Source: an uncultured Flavobacteriales bacterium (GTDB taxonomy: Bacteria; Bacteroidota; Bacteroidia; Flavobacteriales; UBA1820). From it: 21,738 nucleotides of DNA. This document shows positions 1 to 6,990 of the stretch, piece by piece. The notes under the pieces are model-generated. The model did not search any database, was not told the origin of the DNA, and worked only from the letters and a program-made list of their open reading frames with translations. Made by a program: the position numbers and the translations under genes. Within the stretch, counting starts at the first letter, position 1. Every line of letters begins with the position of its first letter. The stretch is taken from NCBI GenBank assembly GCA_902478645.1, contig CABSLV010000027.1, forward strand, positions 1 through 21,738, read 5' to 3'.

Positions 1-48
1 CGAGATCTAGTACGGTCTCGTGGGCTCGGAGATGTGTATAAGAGACAG
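1..48 (+). other. Untrimmed Illumina Nextera (i7 side) adapter
   Basis: Artificial sequence. Bases 1-6 match the end of the P7 primer, 7-14 (CTAGTACG) match the Nextera index known as N702, and 15-48 are the Nextera read-2 transposase adapter, ending in the 19-bp Tn5 mosaic end at 30-48. Translating this stretch yields the peptides familiar from contaminated databases (MCIRDS on the plus strand, SLIHISEPTRPY on the minus strand). Genomic sequence starts at 49. Nothing in 1-48 should be annotated as coding. Confidence 0.98.
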
Positions 49-271
49 CATCTGCTCCCGATACCTGCAAGCCACCCACCGAAAAAGCATCGAACCGCTG
101 GCCCGCCTCCACGACTGGGAATACCGCGCAGCCGACGATACGGAAAGCCTCCGGGAAGCCTTGCGCGATTTCTGGGAACCTTCCTCACGTCCCCGGATGC
201 TGGAGGTGTTCACCCGAGAGGAAGACAACGACGAGGTACTTCGCGGATATTTTTCGTATTTGTCCAAATAA
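49..271 (+). CDS. menD: MenD C-terminal fragment (SEPHCHC synthase), truncated by contig start
   Basis: This is the last 74 or so codons of a longer gene whose 5' part lies outside the contig; the reading frame continues artificially into the adapter. MenD is a thiamine-diphosphate enzyme that joins isochorismate and 2-oxoglutarate to give 2-succinyl-5-enolpyruvyl-6-hydroxy-3-cyclohexene-1-carboxylate in menaquinone synthesis. What can be seen is the end of the C-terminal ThDP-binding domain: a segment about a 'LHDWEYRAADD' turn, an 'ESLREALRDFW' helix and the strand 'PRMLEVFT', followed by acidic residues and a final helix, the usual MenD ending. No catalytic motif is present in the fragment, so the call rests on this ending and on menB lying 2.6 kb away. 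Another ThDP enzyme of the same fold is the main alternative. A strong terminator follows directly. Confidence 0.72.
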
Positions 272-279
272 CCCTTTCC

Positions 280-312
280 CTGCGGGGAAAACAAATGCTT
301 CCCCGCAGTTTT
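280..312 (+). terminator. Intrinsic terminator after menD
   Basis: A perfect 10-bp stem (280-289 with 299-308, core TGCGGGG/CCCCGCA) with a 9-base loop is followed by TTTT at 309-312. It begins nine bases after the menD stop codon and ends transcription before the oppositely oriented pldA. Confidence 0.8.
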
Positions 313-361
313 CCAAAGAAAGACTATTCAAGACATCCGAGGCAAAAACACCCCGGAGACT

Positions 362-400
362 TGGCATTTGCCCATAAAAGAAAAAGGGGGACAAATGCCA
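362..400. terminator. Hairpin between menD and pldA ends, possible pldA terminator
   Basis: A 9-bp perfect inverted repeat TGGCATTTG / CAAATGCCA (362-370 and 392-400) can be extended by CCC/GGG inside the loop. On the minus strand the loop holds a T-rich stretch. It lies 50 bases past the pldA stop codon, so it may stop pldA transcription, but there is no T-run after the stem, so the function is uncertain. Confidence 0.4.
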
Positions 401-450
401 CGGGAGCACCCCGAGATTCTGCGTCCAAGTAGCGGATCGAAGCCTCCCGA

Positions 451-1320
451 TCAATAAATGCTGAAGCCGTGCTGGGGCTTGATGACGATCCCCACACGGA
501 TGTAACCGCTGAAGTCCTTGTAGTCCAACAGGCTTTCCCCGTAACCGTTGTAGTACTGGACGCAGAGATACTGGTTGCTCCTTTTGGTCAGGCGAAAGGC
601 AGCTTCGAGCATAAAATTGGCGTTGAGATCCCACCCCCCCCGTTTGGTGTACACTCCGGAAAAGGAAAAACGCCGGTTCGGGGTCTGATAATTGGCGGCC
701 ACGTGCCAGTAACCGGCATAGCGGCTGATGTCCTTGTTTTCCTTGGCCGTCCAGAAGGGCACCCAAACCTTGAACTGCAGGTTGAGATTGCGGTTGACGG
801 AATACAAAGCGGTGAAGCTGACTTTGTTCACGCTTCGATTCCAGATACTGTCCCGGCCGTTGGATTCGTGTTCCACTTGAAAGAGCAGCACGCCCACCAC
901 GTGATCGTTGAGGACAATGTTGTTGCCCACGCCCAACGAAGGGTTGTACACCGTCTCGGCAAACGGGGCGGACTTTTTGTAAATATCCCAGAACGAACGT
1001 TGGGAATAAGTGAGAAACACGTACATCTCGTGCGGGAGGATGCCCTTGATCAGCCGGTGCATGATGCTCACCTGAAATTTGGCATCGCTGTTGTCCTTGT
1101 TGATGCCGCCTCCCCGGAAATTGGTACCGGTCACGAAATAATTGTCCTTGTATATCCCGAAAGCCGGGATGGTTTCCAGTTCACGCCGTACGCTGTCGCG
1201 GTGGGGGAAACGGGATACATCGATCTTTTCCGTCCATTTCTCCTTTTCTTGTTCTTGTCCGAAGAGAGCGAAAGAAGACAGACACAGAATCGAAAAAAAC
1301 AACAACAATCTTTTCATCAT
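451..1320 (-). CDS. pldA: Outer membrane phospholipase A (PldA/OMPLA family)
   Basis: 289 residues from ATG at 1320 (a second ATG follows at 1317). A signal peptide (MMKRLLLFFSILCLSSFALFGQ) gives way to a region rich in alternating aromatic and polar residues, as in a 12-stranded outer-membrane barrel, ending in a terminal aromatic (Tyr) as barrel proteins do. The OMPLA catalytic signature is visible: HESNGR with His151 and Ser153, then WNR with Asn161, matching the His-Ser-Asn triad of E. coli OMPLA, though the spacer between Ser and Asn is four residues shorter. The family hydrolyses phospholipids that reach the outer leaflet, as a calcium-dependent dimer. The longer frame reaching back to 1593 crosses the hairpin at 1540-1597 and the promoter, so I reject it. 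Transcription probably starts from the repeat promoter at 1354-1385. Confidence 0.88.
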   Translation of the reverse strand: MMKRLLLFFSILCLSSFALFGQEQEKEKWTEKIDVSRFPHRDSVRRELETIPAFGIYKDNYFVTGTNFRGGGINKDNSDAKFQVSIMHRLIKGILPHEMYVFLTYSQRSFWDIYKKSAPFAETVYNPSLGVGNNIVLNDHVVGVLLFQVEHESNGRDSIWNRSVNKVSFTALYSVNRNLNLQFKVWVPFWTAKENKDISRYAGYWHVAANYQTPNRRFSFSGVYTKRGGWDLNANFMLEAAFRLTKRSNQYLCVQYYNGYGESLLDYKDFSGYIRVGIVIKPQHGFSIY

Positions 1321-1353
1321 TCCTACTGCGGCCAAGCCATTTTGTGAAAGGGA

Positions 1354-1385
1354 TAAAGGTAGTGAAAGGCGAGCGCAACGACAAA
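1354..1385 (-). promoter_or_regulatory. Bacteroidetes-type promoter for pldA
   Basis: TTTG at 1382-1385, exactly 20 bases of spacer and TACCTTTA at 1354-1361 (consensus TAnnTTTG with one mismatch). The spacing is identical to that of the yebC, cdsA and menB promoters in this window. Confidence 0.65.
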
Positions 1386-1428
1386 AGGGGAAAACGGAGT
1401 TTTCCTCCGAAGGCATTGCCGAACCGCA
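1354..1428 (-). repeat. Promoter-bearing dispersed repeat, copy A (upstream of pldA)
   Basis: On the minus strand this holds a dyad GGAAAAC-TCC-GTTTTCC (1389-1405), a -33 TTTG (1382-1385), a 20-base spacer ending CTCGCCTTTCAC, and the -7 element TACCTTTA (1354-1361). The promoter points at pldA, whose start codon is 34 bases beyond. The flank 1406-1428 (CGGCAATGCCTTC on the minus strand) also matches copy B at 3829-3903. Confidence 0.75.
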
Positions 1429-1539
1429 TCCTACCTTATCCAAAGGTAAGAAATTTTTCCGGAGAACAAGACTGCCTTCCCGAACGCCGCTTCCCCGATC
1501 CTGTCCTGTTTTTCCTTTTTTCCCGAACAACGGACAAGT

Positions 1540-1597
1540 AGGCGTGCAAGCAAAAGGCGGGATGCCGTACGGCACCCCGCCTTTTGCTTGCACGCCT
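1540..1597. terminator. Long bidirectional hairpin between pepC-like gene and pldA
   Basis: A 58-base near-perfect palindrome. The arms are 22 bp (1540-1561 and 1576-1597), and inside them lies a self-complementary 12-mer TGCCGTACGGCA (1563-1574), with only an A/C mismatch between. The AAAA and TTTT tracts flank a GGCGGG/CCCGCC core but are themselves paired within GCAAGC/GCTTGC outer stems. It starts 18 bases past the stop codon of the C1 peptidase gene and probably terminates it. It belongs to the same kind as the hairpins at 8962-9008 and 12301-12351. Confidence 0.75.
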
Positions 1598-1615
1598 GCC
1601 GCCGCAGAGTACGGA

Positions 1616-2818
1616 CTACTTCAATTTCTTGAGGAGTTCCTGCGGCACAGCCCCGCGATTGACCACAATGGAGATAGTCTTGTAGCGCAGGTAAGCCTCG
1701 CTCACATATACCATCCCTCCGTCGCGGCCCCGGTCGGGACCCCAGGAATTCTTGACGATGTAGTATTTCTTGCCCGTCTGGTCCTTGGCCAGCCCGATGA
1801 TGAGCATCCCGTGGTCATCCTGGGTGGAATAATCGTCGAAAGCCTCCTGGCGCATCTGTTCGGTGATGTTCTTCTCCGGTTTCGGTCCATTGAGGGTCAA
1901 AGCTACCACGCTGTCCAGACGAGCCTTCGGCGTATAGGTGAGCAGCGAATCGTACCCATCGGGCACCACAGCCACACCCAGTTTGGTCGAGAATCCCTTT
2001 TCCGACACATCGGCCGCCCATGCCACCGTATAGCCGTTTTCCAAAGCATTGTCCACTACAGCTATCATCTCATCCAGGGGGATGTTGTAGCACTTGGCCC
2101 ACGCCCAGTTGTCCGGCACCAGCATTTCAGCCTCGGTATAGTACGGCTCGGACATCCAGGACATGAAATACATGTAGTCGTCCGGATTGATGCCCACTAC
2201 GCGATCGGCAAAGGTACGGGGCGTGTACTTCTTGCCCTGGTAGGTAAATTCGGCCGGAGGTTCGCTCAGGAAGCGGTCCAAAATCCCGTCGAAACCGGCC
2301 TTCCAATCGCCCCGAAGGCGGGAGGCTGCCACCACGTCTTTGATGTATTCGGCGAGTAGACCATCCATCTCGTCATGGTCGTTGCGCAATTCGCCCGGCA
2401 GAAGGCCTGAATACACCTCCTGAGGAACGATCCCGTAACGCTTTATCACATTGAGCACGTCGTGGAATTCTCCGCCGGGAGCAAAGGTGAGATTGCCATG
2501 CAGACGGACGTACTTCTGCGCCTTTTCCTGATATACTTTGTACACGACGAACATCTCGGCCAGATCGACCGGCTGCTTACCCATGCGGAGCATTTCAGCC
2601 TCGACAAAACCCAACCCGGAATAGGCCCAGCAAGTGCTGGAGCGCGCCTGGTCCTTGACCGAGGTAACGGGCAGACGTTTTACTACCTCGAAACGGAACT
2701 TGTCTTTGGAATCCTGGTCGCCCCCTTGGGTCTTGGCCACCAGATTGTCCTGGGCGAAAACAGCCGTTCCCGCCAGCAGAAAGGCCGCAAAGGCCATCGA
2801 ACGAATGGTTACAGACAT
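1616..2818 (-). CDS. Secreted C1 family cysteine peptidase (PepC/bleomycin hydrolase-like)
   Basis: 400 residues with an N-terminal signal peptide ending near FAQ (residue 23). The papain-fold catalytic signature is complete: Gln57 of the oxyanion hole and nucleophile Cys63 in DQARSSTCWAYS, His336 in DDHGMLIIG and Asn357 in VKNSWG. The long insert between Cys and His and the overall length fit the C1B aminopeptidase C/bleomycin hydrolase group, which in Bacteroidales often carries a signal peptide. It likely trims peptides in the periplasm or at the cell surface; the substrate is unknown. The gene stands alone between pldA and menB, with its own promoter (TACATTTG at 2865-2872) and a strong hairpin terminator (1540-1597). 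A C1A papain-like endopeptidase is less likely because of the insert. Confidence 0.9.
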   Translation of the reverse strand: MSVTIRSMAFAAFLLAGTAVFAQDNLVAKTQGGDQDSKDKFRFEVVKRLPVTSVKDQARSSTCWAYSGLGFVEAEMLRMGKQPVDLAEMFVVYKVYQEKAQKYVRLHGNLTFAPGGEFHDVLNVIKRYGIVPQEVYSGLLPGELRNDHDEMDGLLAEYIKDVVAASRLRGDWKAGFDGILDRFLSEPPAEFTYQGKKYTPRTFADRVVGINPDDYMYFMSWMSEPYYTEAEMLVPDNWAWAKCYNIPLDEMIAVVDNALENGYTVAWAADVSEKGFSTKLGVAVVPDGYDSLLTYTPKARLDSVVALTLNGPKPEKNITEQMRQEAFDDYSTQDDHGMLIIGLAKDQTGKKYYIVKNSWGPDRGRDGGMVYVSEAYLRYKTISIVVNRGAVPQELLKKLK

Positions 2819-2864
2819 ATCTTATCGGTTTTTACAATGAATTCCTTGTTTTTTCTCTCCCGGA

Positions 2865-2872
2865 CAAATGTA
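2865..2872 (-). promoter_or_regulatory. -7 element of the C1 peptidase promoter
   Basis: TACATTTG on the minus strand, a full match to TAnnTTTG, 46 bases upstream of the start codon at 2818. No TTTG is present 20 bases further upstream. Confidence 0.5.
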
Positions 2873-2906
2873 CAAAAAATGTCCTTTTCTCCCTTTCCTG
2901 CGGAAG

Positions 2907-3731
2907 TCAGGGGAATTTCGGGAAGCGGTCGAAGTCCGGGTCGCGTTTTTCCAAAAAAGCATTGCGTCCCTCCTGCGCCTCGTCCATCAGATAATACAGC
3001 AACGTCGCATCGCCGGCCAGCTCCATCAGCCCCCGCTGCCCGTCCAACTCGGCATTCAGCCCGCGTTTTATCATCCGAAGCGCCATCGGCGAACGGGAGA
3101 GCATCACCTTGCACCACGCCACCGTCTCGTCCTCCAGACATTCGAGGGGGACCACCTTGTTGACCATACCCATCTGTTCGGCCTCCCGAGCCGTGTACTG
3201 CCGGCACAGGAACCATATCTCGCGGGCCTTCTTCTGTCCCACGCAGCGTGCCAGGTACGACGACCCGAAACCGGCATCGAAACTGCCTACCTTGGGACCC
3301 GTCTGGCCGAAACGCGCATTTTCCGAAGCGATCGTCAGGTCGCACACCACCTGGAGGACATTGCCCCCGCCGATGGCGTAACCATTGACCATCGCCACCA
3401 CCGGTTTGGGCAACGAACGGATAGCCTTGTGTACATCCAGGACATTGAGGCGTGGCACGCCGTCGGTACCGATGTACCCGCCCCGGCTCTTGACATTCTG
3501 GTCGCCCCCGCTGCAAAACGCCTTGTCGCCCGCTCCGGTGAGCACCGCCACGCCGATGTCCGCCCGGTTGCGGCAGATGTCCAGCGCGTCGAGTATCTGC
3601 TCGTTGGTATCGGGGCGGAAGGCATTATAGACCTGCGGACGGTTGATCGTAATGCGGGCTATGCCCTCGAAATAGTCGAACAGGATGTCCGAATACTCCT
3701 TGATGGGAGTCCATACTCTCTTTTCTGCCAT
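2907..3731 (-). CDS. menB: 1,4-dihydroxy-2-naphthoyl-CoA synthase (MenB)
   Basis: 274 residues, the usual length. It is a crotonase-fold enzyme that closes the second ring of o-succinylbenzoyl-CoA to form 1,4-dihydroxy-2-naphthoyl-CoA in menaquinone synthesis. Visible features are the N-terminal INRPQVYNAFRP segment, the CoA/oxyanion-hole motif FCSGGDQ, the second oxyanion segment GYAIGGGNVL and the MenB-typical QTGPKVGSFDAGFGSSYLAR stretch that separates it from generic enoyl-CoA hydratases. The C-terminus (EKRDPDFDRFPKFP) is also family-typical. It is convergent in function with the menD end at 49-271, but three genes and an orientation switch separate them, so they are not one operon here. 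A well-matched promoter lies at 3763-3794, giving a short leader of about 25 bases. Confidence 0.96.
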   Translation of the reverse strand: MAEKRVWTPIKEYSDILFDYFEGIARITINRPQVYNAFRPDTNEQILDALDICRNRADIGVAVLTGAGDKAFCSGGDQNVKSRGGYIGTDGVPRLNVLDVHKAIRSLPKPVVAMVNGYAIGGGNVLQVVCDLTIASENARFGQTGPKVGSFDAGFGSSYLARCVGQKKAREIWFLCRQYTAREAEQMGMVNKVVPLECLEDETVAWCKVMLSRSPMALRMIKRGLNAELDGQRGLMELAGDATLLYYLMDEAQEGRNAFLEKRDPDFDRFPKFP

Positions 3732-3762
3732 GGTATTTTCTTCTATTTTTCGTTTCTGTGGC

Positions 3763-3794
3763 CAAAGGTAGCCCTTTCTGTTTTTCCGGGCAAA
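3763..3794 (-). promoter_or_regulatory. Bacteroidetes-type promoter for menB
   Basis: Perfect match on the minus strand: TTTG at 3791-3794, a 20-base spacer and TACCTTTG at 3763-3770. The expected start site is about 25 bases ahead of the menB ATG (3731). It is not part of the dispersed repeat, so it serves as an independent reference for the 20-base spacing. Confidence 0.75.
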
Positions 3795-3828
3795 AACCTC
3801 GGCGCATTTTCGGGGTTTTGTTTGGCAG

Positions 3829-3903
3829 CAGGCGCCTCGGCAATGCCTTCAAAGGAAAACTTCGTTTTCCCCTCGCCGTTGCGCTCGGCTTTCACTACCT
3901 TTG
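3829..3903 (+). repeat. Promoter-bearing dispersed repeat, copy B (upstream of the Nudix gene)
   Basis: It holds the flank CAGGCGCCTCGG, the dyad GGAAAAC-TTC-GTTTTCC (3854-3870), GCGCTCGGCTTTCAC and the -7 element TACCTTTG (3896-3903). The -33 position (3872-3875) reads CTCG instead of TTTG, so this copy is weaker or depends on an activator. The Nudix ATG lies 23 bases past the -7 box. Confidence 0.75.
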
Positions 3904-3926
3904 TCCTTTCCAAAACCCCGAAAACC

Positions 3927-4481
3927 ATGAGCGAAGAATACGTCGATCTGTTCGACAGCGACGACCGCCCCCTGTCCCGGTCCGTTCCCAAACGCCAGGC
4001 CCATCAGCAGGGCCTTTGGCACCGTTCGGCACACGTCTGGATCTACGACCGGACGGGAAATATCCTGATGCAAAAACGCGCCCTGACCAAAGACACGTTC
4101 CCCGGACTGTGGGACATCTCGGTGGCCGGACACATTTCTGCCGGAGAGACCCCCGCCGAAGGTGCCTTGCGCGAACTCAAGGAGGAGATCGGTCTCGAAG
4201 TCCAACCCGACCAACTGGAACTGCTCACCGTCATCCACATGGCCTACCCTTACCCCCGCCTGGGCTGGTTCAACCGCGAACACTGCTACGTCTATCTGCT
4301 GGAAAGCGAAGCCGACCCAAACTCCTTCACCCTGCAGCGCGAAGAGGTCGAAGCCGTGCGTTTTTTCACCCCCGAGGAGTTCTCCCACCTCACCTTGGGC
4401 GAACGGGGCGTGGCCGTGCCGCACGAGGACTACTACCGGCAGATCTTGGATGCAATTGTTAAAAAAACCGAAAGCCTTTAA
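3927..4481 (+). CDS. Nudix hydrolase (IDI/YfcD-like)
   Basis: 184 residues from ATG at 3927, the first start after the promoter of repeat copy B. The Nudix box is intact at about residues 68-90: GHISAGE, seven residues, REL-K-EE-I-GL, matching Gx5Ex7REUxEExGU, the metal-binding signature for hydrolysis of a nucleoside diphosphate linked to another group. The segment before it (WHRSAHVWIYD, LMQKRALTKDTFPGLWDISVAGH) is that of the YfcD / isopentenyl-diphosphate isomerase-like Nudix group. True isopentenyl isomerase cannot be concluded. The substrate is unknown. Upstream frames reaching to 2868 overlap menB and are not coding. The gene ends 69 bases before the histidine kinase. Confidence 0.88.
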   Translation: MSEEYVDLFDSDDRPLSRSVPKRQAHQQGLWHRSAHVWIYDRTGNILMQKRALTKDTFPGLWDISVAGHISAGETPAEGALRELKEEIGLEVQPDQLELLTVIHMAYPYPRLGWFNREHCYVYLLESEADPNSFTLQREEVEAVRFFTPEEFSHLTLGERGVAVPHEDYYRQILDAIVKKTESL

Positions 4482-4536
4482 GCAATCCGGGTGTTAATTT
4501 AGCAGAACGTTAATACCGAAAATCCCCCGCCGAGGG

Positions 4537-4544
4537 TACTTTTG
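4537..4544 (+). promoter_or_regulatory. -7 element directly before the histidine kinase start
   Basis: TACTTTTG, a full TAnnTTTG match, ends only six bases before the ATG at 4551. If used, transcription would begin at or beside the start codon, giving a leaderless mRNA. No clear TTTG stands 20 bases upstream. Confidence 0.45.
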
Positions 4545-4550
4545 TACATT

Positions 4551-6110
4551 ATGAGGAGGAAAAACAAATTTATCCTGATCATCGCCCTGATGCTCGTCTC
4601 GCTTCTGGGACTGGTGGGCATCCAGATCTACTGGATCTCGTCGGTGATCACCGAACGGACCATCGAATTCGAGGAAAACGCCACACGCGCCATCCACCAG
4701 ATCACCCGCAAGCTCGAAGAGGAAGAAGGCGAATACCTCCTTTCGCGCTTTGCCGGGTTGAAGGACTTCATCTCGCCCACTTACCGGCAGACCACGGCCA
4801 ACTACATCGGCACCATTCCCGGCCGCAACGAAGCCTTCAGCATCCGTCAGAACGTCCTGGAGGAGACCTTTACCATCCCGCTGAACAAACTGATCAGCTC
4901 CCGGCAGGATTCGCTGCAGATCAAGAACTACTTCAGCCAAATAACCTCCGTTCCCCTCTACACCGAAGGAGCATCCTCCAACCCGAACTATTCCATAAAA
5001 TACGGTTGGAACGAAGAAAACGTCCTGCAGGACATCCTCCGCACCCAAGCCGGGGTGATCGGCGACATGACCCCCATCCAACAGCGCGTCGATCCGCAGG
5101 TGCTCACCGGTATCATCGACGAAATCCTCTCGGACAACTACATCAACATCCGCTACCAGTACGGCATTCTGACCGACGGCGAACTCTCCGATGTCCACTC
5201 CGAGGAATGGGACGAAGACCTGATTGCCTTCCATTCCCAGCTCTTCGCCAACCAGGACGGCTATGCCAAGTACGAACTGGTACTGCGCTTTCCCCGCGTG
5301 ATGAGTTTCGTAGTAAGTTCCATGATTCCCATGATCATTGCCTCGGTTGCCTTCATCCTGTTTATCATCGGGGTGTTCGCCTCGGCGATCTACTACATGA
5401 TCAAACAAAAGAAGGTGACGGACATGAAGTACGACTTCATCAACAATATGACCCATGAGTTCAAAACGCCCATCGCCACCATCAGCATTGCCGCCGATGC
5501 GCTGAACTCCTCCCGGATCAACTCCGACCCGGAAAAGGTAGAACACTACGCCGGGATCATCAAACAGGAAAACCGCCGGATGCTCACCCAGGTGGAAAGC
5601 GTGCTGCGTATCGCCCGCCTGGAGCGCGGACAGATGGAGCTCAACCGGACGGAGTCCGACCTGAACGCCCTTTTGGAAGAAGCCCTCGAACACATCGAAC
5701 TCATCGTCTCCGACCGCCAGGGCACCATCGAGGAGCGTTTCGAAGCCGAAAAGACCACCGCCACGGTCGACCGCATGCACATCATCAACATCTTCCTCAA
5801 CATCCTGGACAATGCCAACAAATACTCTCCGGGCCAACCCGAGATCACCGTCCGCACCTACAACACCTCCGACGGGCGATACTGGGCAGTGGACATCACG
5901 GACCGGGGGCTGGGCATGAACAAGAGCGAAACGAAAAAGATCTTCGAGGATTTCTACCGCGTGCCCACCGGCGATGTCCACAACATCAAGGGACACGGCC
6001 TGGGGCTTGCCTACTCGAAAAAGATCGTCGAACTCCACGGCGGGGTCATCGAAGTGGAGAGCTCTCCGGGAAAAGGGAGTACATTTACCGTAAAAATCCC
6101 CCTTGACTGA
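4551..6110 (+). CDS. Sensor histidine kinase (RprX-like)
   Basis: 519 residues from ATG at 4551; a TTG at 4542 is an alternative start but lies inside the promoter. Order of domains: membrane helix at about residues 6-30, a periplasmic sensor region of about 230 residues without a recognised motif, a second membrane helix at about 255-285, then directly HisKA with the H-box NNMTHEFKTPIA (phospho-acceptor His302) and an HATPase_c domain with N-box (NILDNANKYSP), G1 (DRGLGMN), F (FEDFYR) and G2 (GHGLGLAYSK). No clear HAMP linker is visible between the second helix and the H-box. It should autophosphorylate on His302 and pass the phosphate to the regulator encoded 52 bases downstream. Size and layout resemble the RprX sensor of Bacteroides, but I cannot confirm orthology. 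The signal is unknown. Confidence 0.93.
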   Translation: MRRKNKFILIIALMLVSLLGLVGIQIYWISSVITERTIEFEENATRAIHQITRKLEEEEGEYLLSRFAGLKDFISPTYRQTTANYIGTIPGRNEAFSIRQNVLEETFTIPLNKLISSRQDSLQIKNYFSQITSVPLYTEGASSNPNYSIKYGWNEENVLQDILRTQAGVIGDMTPIQQRVDPQVLTGIIDEILSDNYINIRYQYGILTDGELSDVHSEEWDEDLIAFHSQLFANQDGYAKYELVLRFPRVMSFVVSSMIPMIIASVAFILFIIGVFASAIYYMIKQKKVTDMKYDFINNMTHEFKTPIATISIAADALNSSRINSDPEKVEHYAGIIKQENRRMLTQVESVLRIARLERGQMELNRTESDLNALLEEALEHIELIVSDRQGTIEERFEAEKTTATVDRMHIINIFLNILDNANKYSPGQPEITVRTYNTSDGRYWAVDITDRGLGMNKSETKKIFEDFYRVPTGDVHNIKGHGLGLAYSKKIVELHGGVIEVESSPGKGSTFTVKIPLD

Positions 6111-6133
6111 CAACGAAACAATCCGTAACTTTA
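6102..6133 (+). promoter_or_regulatory. Possible internal promoter for the response regulator
   Basis: CTTG at 6102-6105 (inside the last kinase codons), a 20-base spacer and TAACTTTA at 6126-6133, each one mismatch from TTTG and TAnnTTTG. It would allow the regulator to be made apart from its kinase. Confidence 0.35.
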
Positions 6134-6162
6134 CTTCCTAAAAATCAAAAAAACAATCCACT

Positions 6163-6870
6163 ATGGAAAAATCCAAAATCAAATTGTTGCTCGTAGAGGA
6201 CGATACCAACTTCGGCGCCGTGCTGAAAGACTTCCTCACGTTCAACGACTACGATGTCGTCCATGCAGTGGACGGAGAGGACGGCTGGAAAAAATTCAAC
6301 TCCGACAAATACGACCTGTGCATACTCGACGTGATGATGCCCAAGAAGGACGGATTCACCCTGGCCAAGGAAATCCGCGAAGTCAACAAACAGGTCCCCA
6401 TCATCTTCCTGACGGCCAAATCCATGAAGTCGGACGTACTGCACGGATACCAGGTAGGTGCCGACGACTACCTGAACAAACCCTTCGACAGCGAAGTACT
6501 CCTCTACAAGATCAAAGCCATCACCGAACGCGGAGGAGTGGAAACGGCCGAAGCCGAGGAAAATACCCAGACCGAATTCAAGATCGGCACCTTTACCTTC
6601 GACTCCAAACTGCGCAACCTCTCCAACGGCACCGAGGAATACAAACTCTCCCCCAAGGAAAACGCCCTGCTCAAGCTCCTTTGCCAGCACATGGGTGACC
6701 TGATGCCACGCGAACTGGCGCTGGTGCGCATCTGGAAAGACGACAACTACTTCACCGCGCGTTCAATGGACGTATACATCGTCAAACTGCGCAAATACCT
6801 CAAGAGCGACCCCAAAGTATCCATCAGCAACATCCACGGCGAAGGATTCCGCCTGGTAGTCGAACCCTGA
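6163..6870 (+). CDS. OmpR-family response regulator (RprY-like)
   Basis: 235 residues. The receiver domain (about 1-122) has the acidic pair Asp13-Asp14, phospho-acceptor Asp56 in LDVMMPKKDG, Thr84 in FLTAKS and Lys106 in NKPF, all the residues needed for phosphorylation and switching. A linker rich in Glu and Thr (about 125-138) leads to a winged-helix DNA-binding domain (about 140-235) with the typical ELALVRIWKDDNYFTARSMDVYIVKLRKYL recognition region and GEGFRL wing. It is the cognate partner of the kinase just upstream. The pair resembles RprXY of Bacteroides and Porphyromonas. Targets cannot be read from this window. Confidence 0.95.
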   Translation: MEKSKIKLLLVEDDTNFGAVLKDFLTFNDYDVVHAVDGEDGWKKFNSDKYDLCILDVMMPKKDGFTLAKEIREVNKQVPIIFLTAKSMKSDVLHGYQVGADDYLNKPFDSEVLLYKIKAITERGGVETAEAEENTQTEFKIGTFTFDSKLRNLSNGTEEYKLSPKENALLKLLCQHMGDLMPRELALVRIWKDDNYFTARSMDVYIVKLRKYLKSDPKVSISNIHGEGFRLVVEP

Positions 6871-6882
6871 GGAGCGACGGCT

Positions 6883-6963
6883 CGCCCCACCGGGGCGCCG
6901 TATCCGCCACAATGCAGGCCCATGACGGACGCGGATTGCGAACCGGACTTGGCGGCCTGCATT
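6883..6963 (+). terminator. Hairpins after the regulator, possible terminator or leader structure
   Basis: Two stems lie between the regulator and the GH13 gene. One is a compact CGCCCC-ACC-GGGGCG stem (6883-6897). The other is a 10-bp stem AATGCAGGCC / GGCCTGCATT (6911-6920 and 6954-6963) with a 33-base loop, followed by TTTC and more T-rich sequence. They may terminate the two-component operon, or the second may form a structured leader for the next gene, whose ATG lies 27 bases on. Confidence 0.45.
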
Positions 6964-6990
6964 TTCATTTCCCCCTAAAAAACACGTTCC

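Noticed and set aside
1142..2359. A 405-codon plus-strand frame across the pldA/peptidase gap
   Set aside because: It crosses a hairpin and a promoter repeat and is antisense to two real genes.
4494..6113. A 539-codon open frame on the minus strand
   Set aside because: It is antisense to the complete histidine kinase, has a Val/Gly/Asp-rich composition typical of reverse frames of GC-rich genes, and no start signal.
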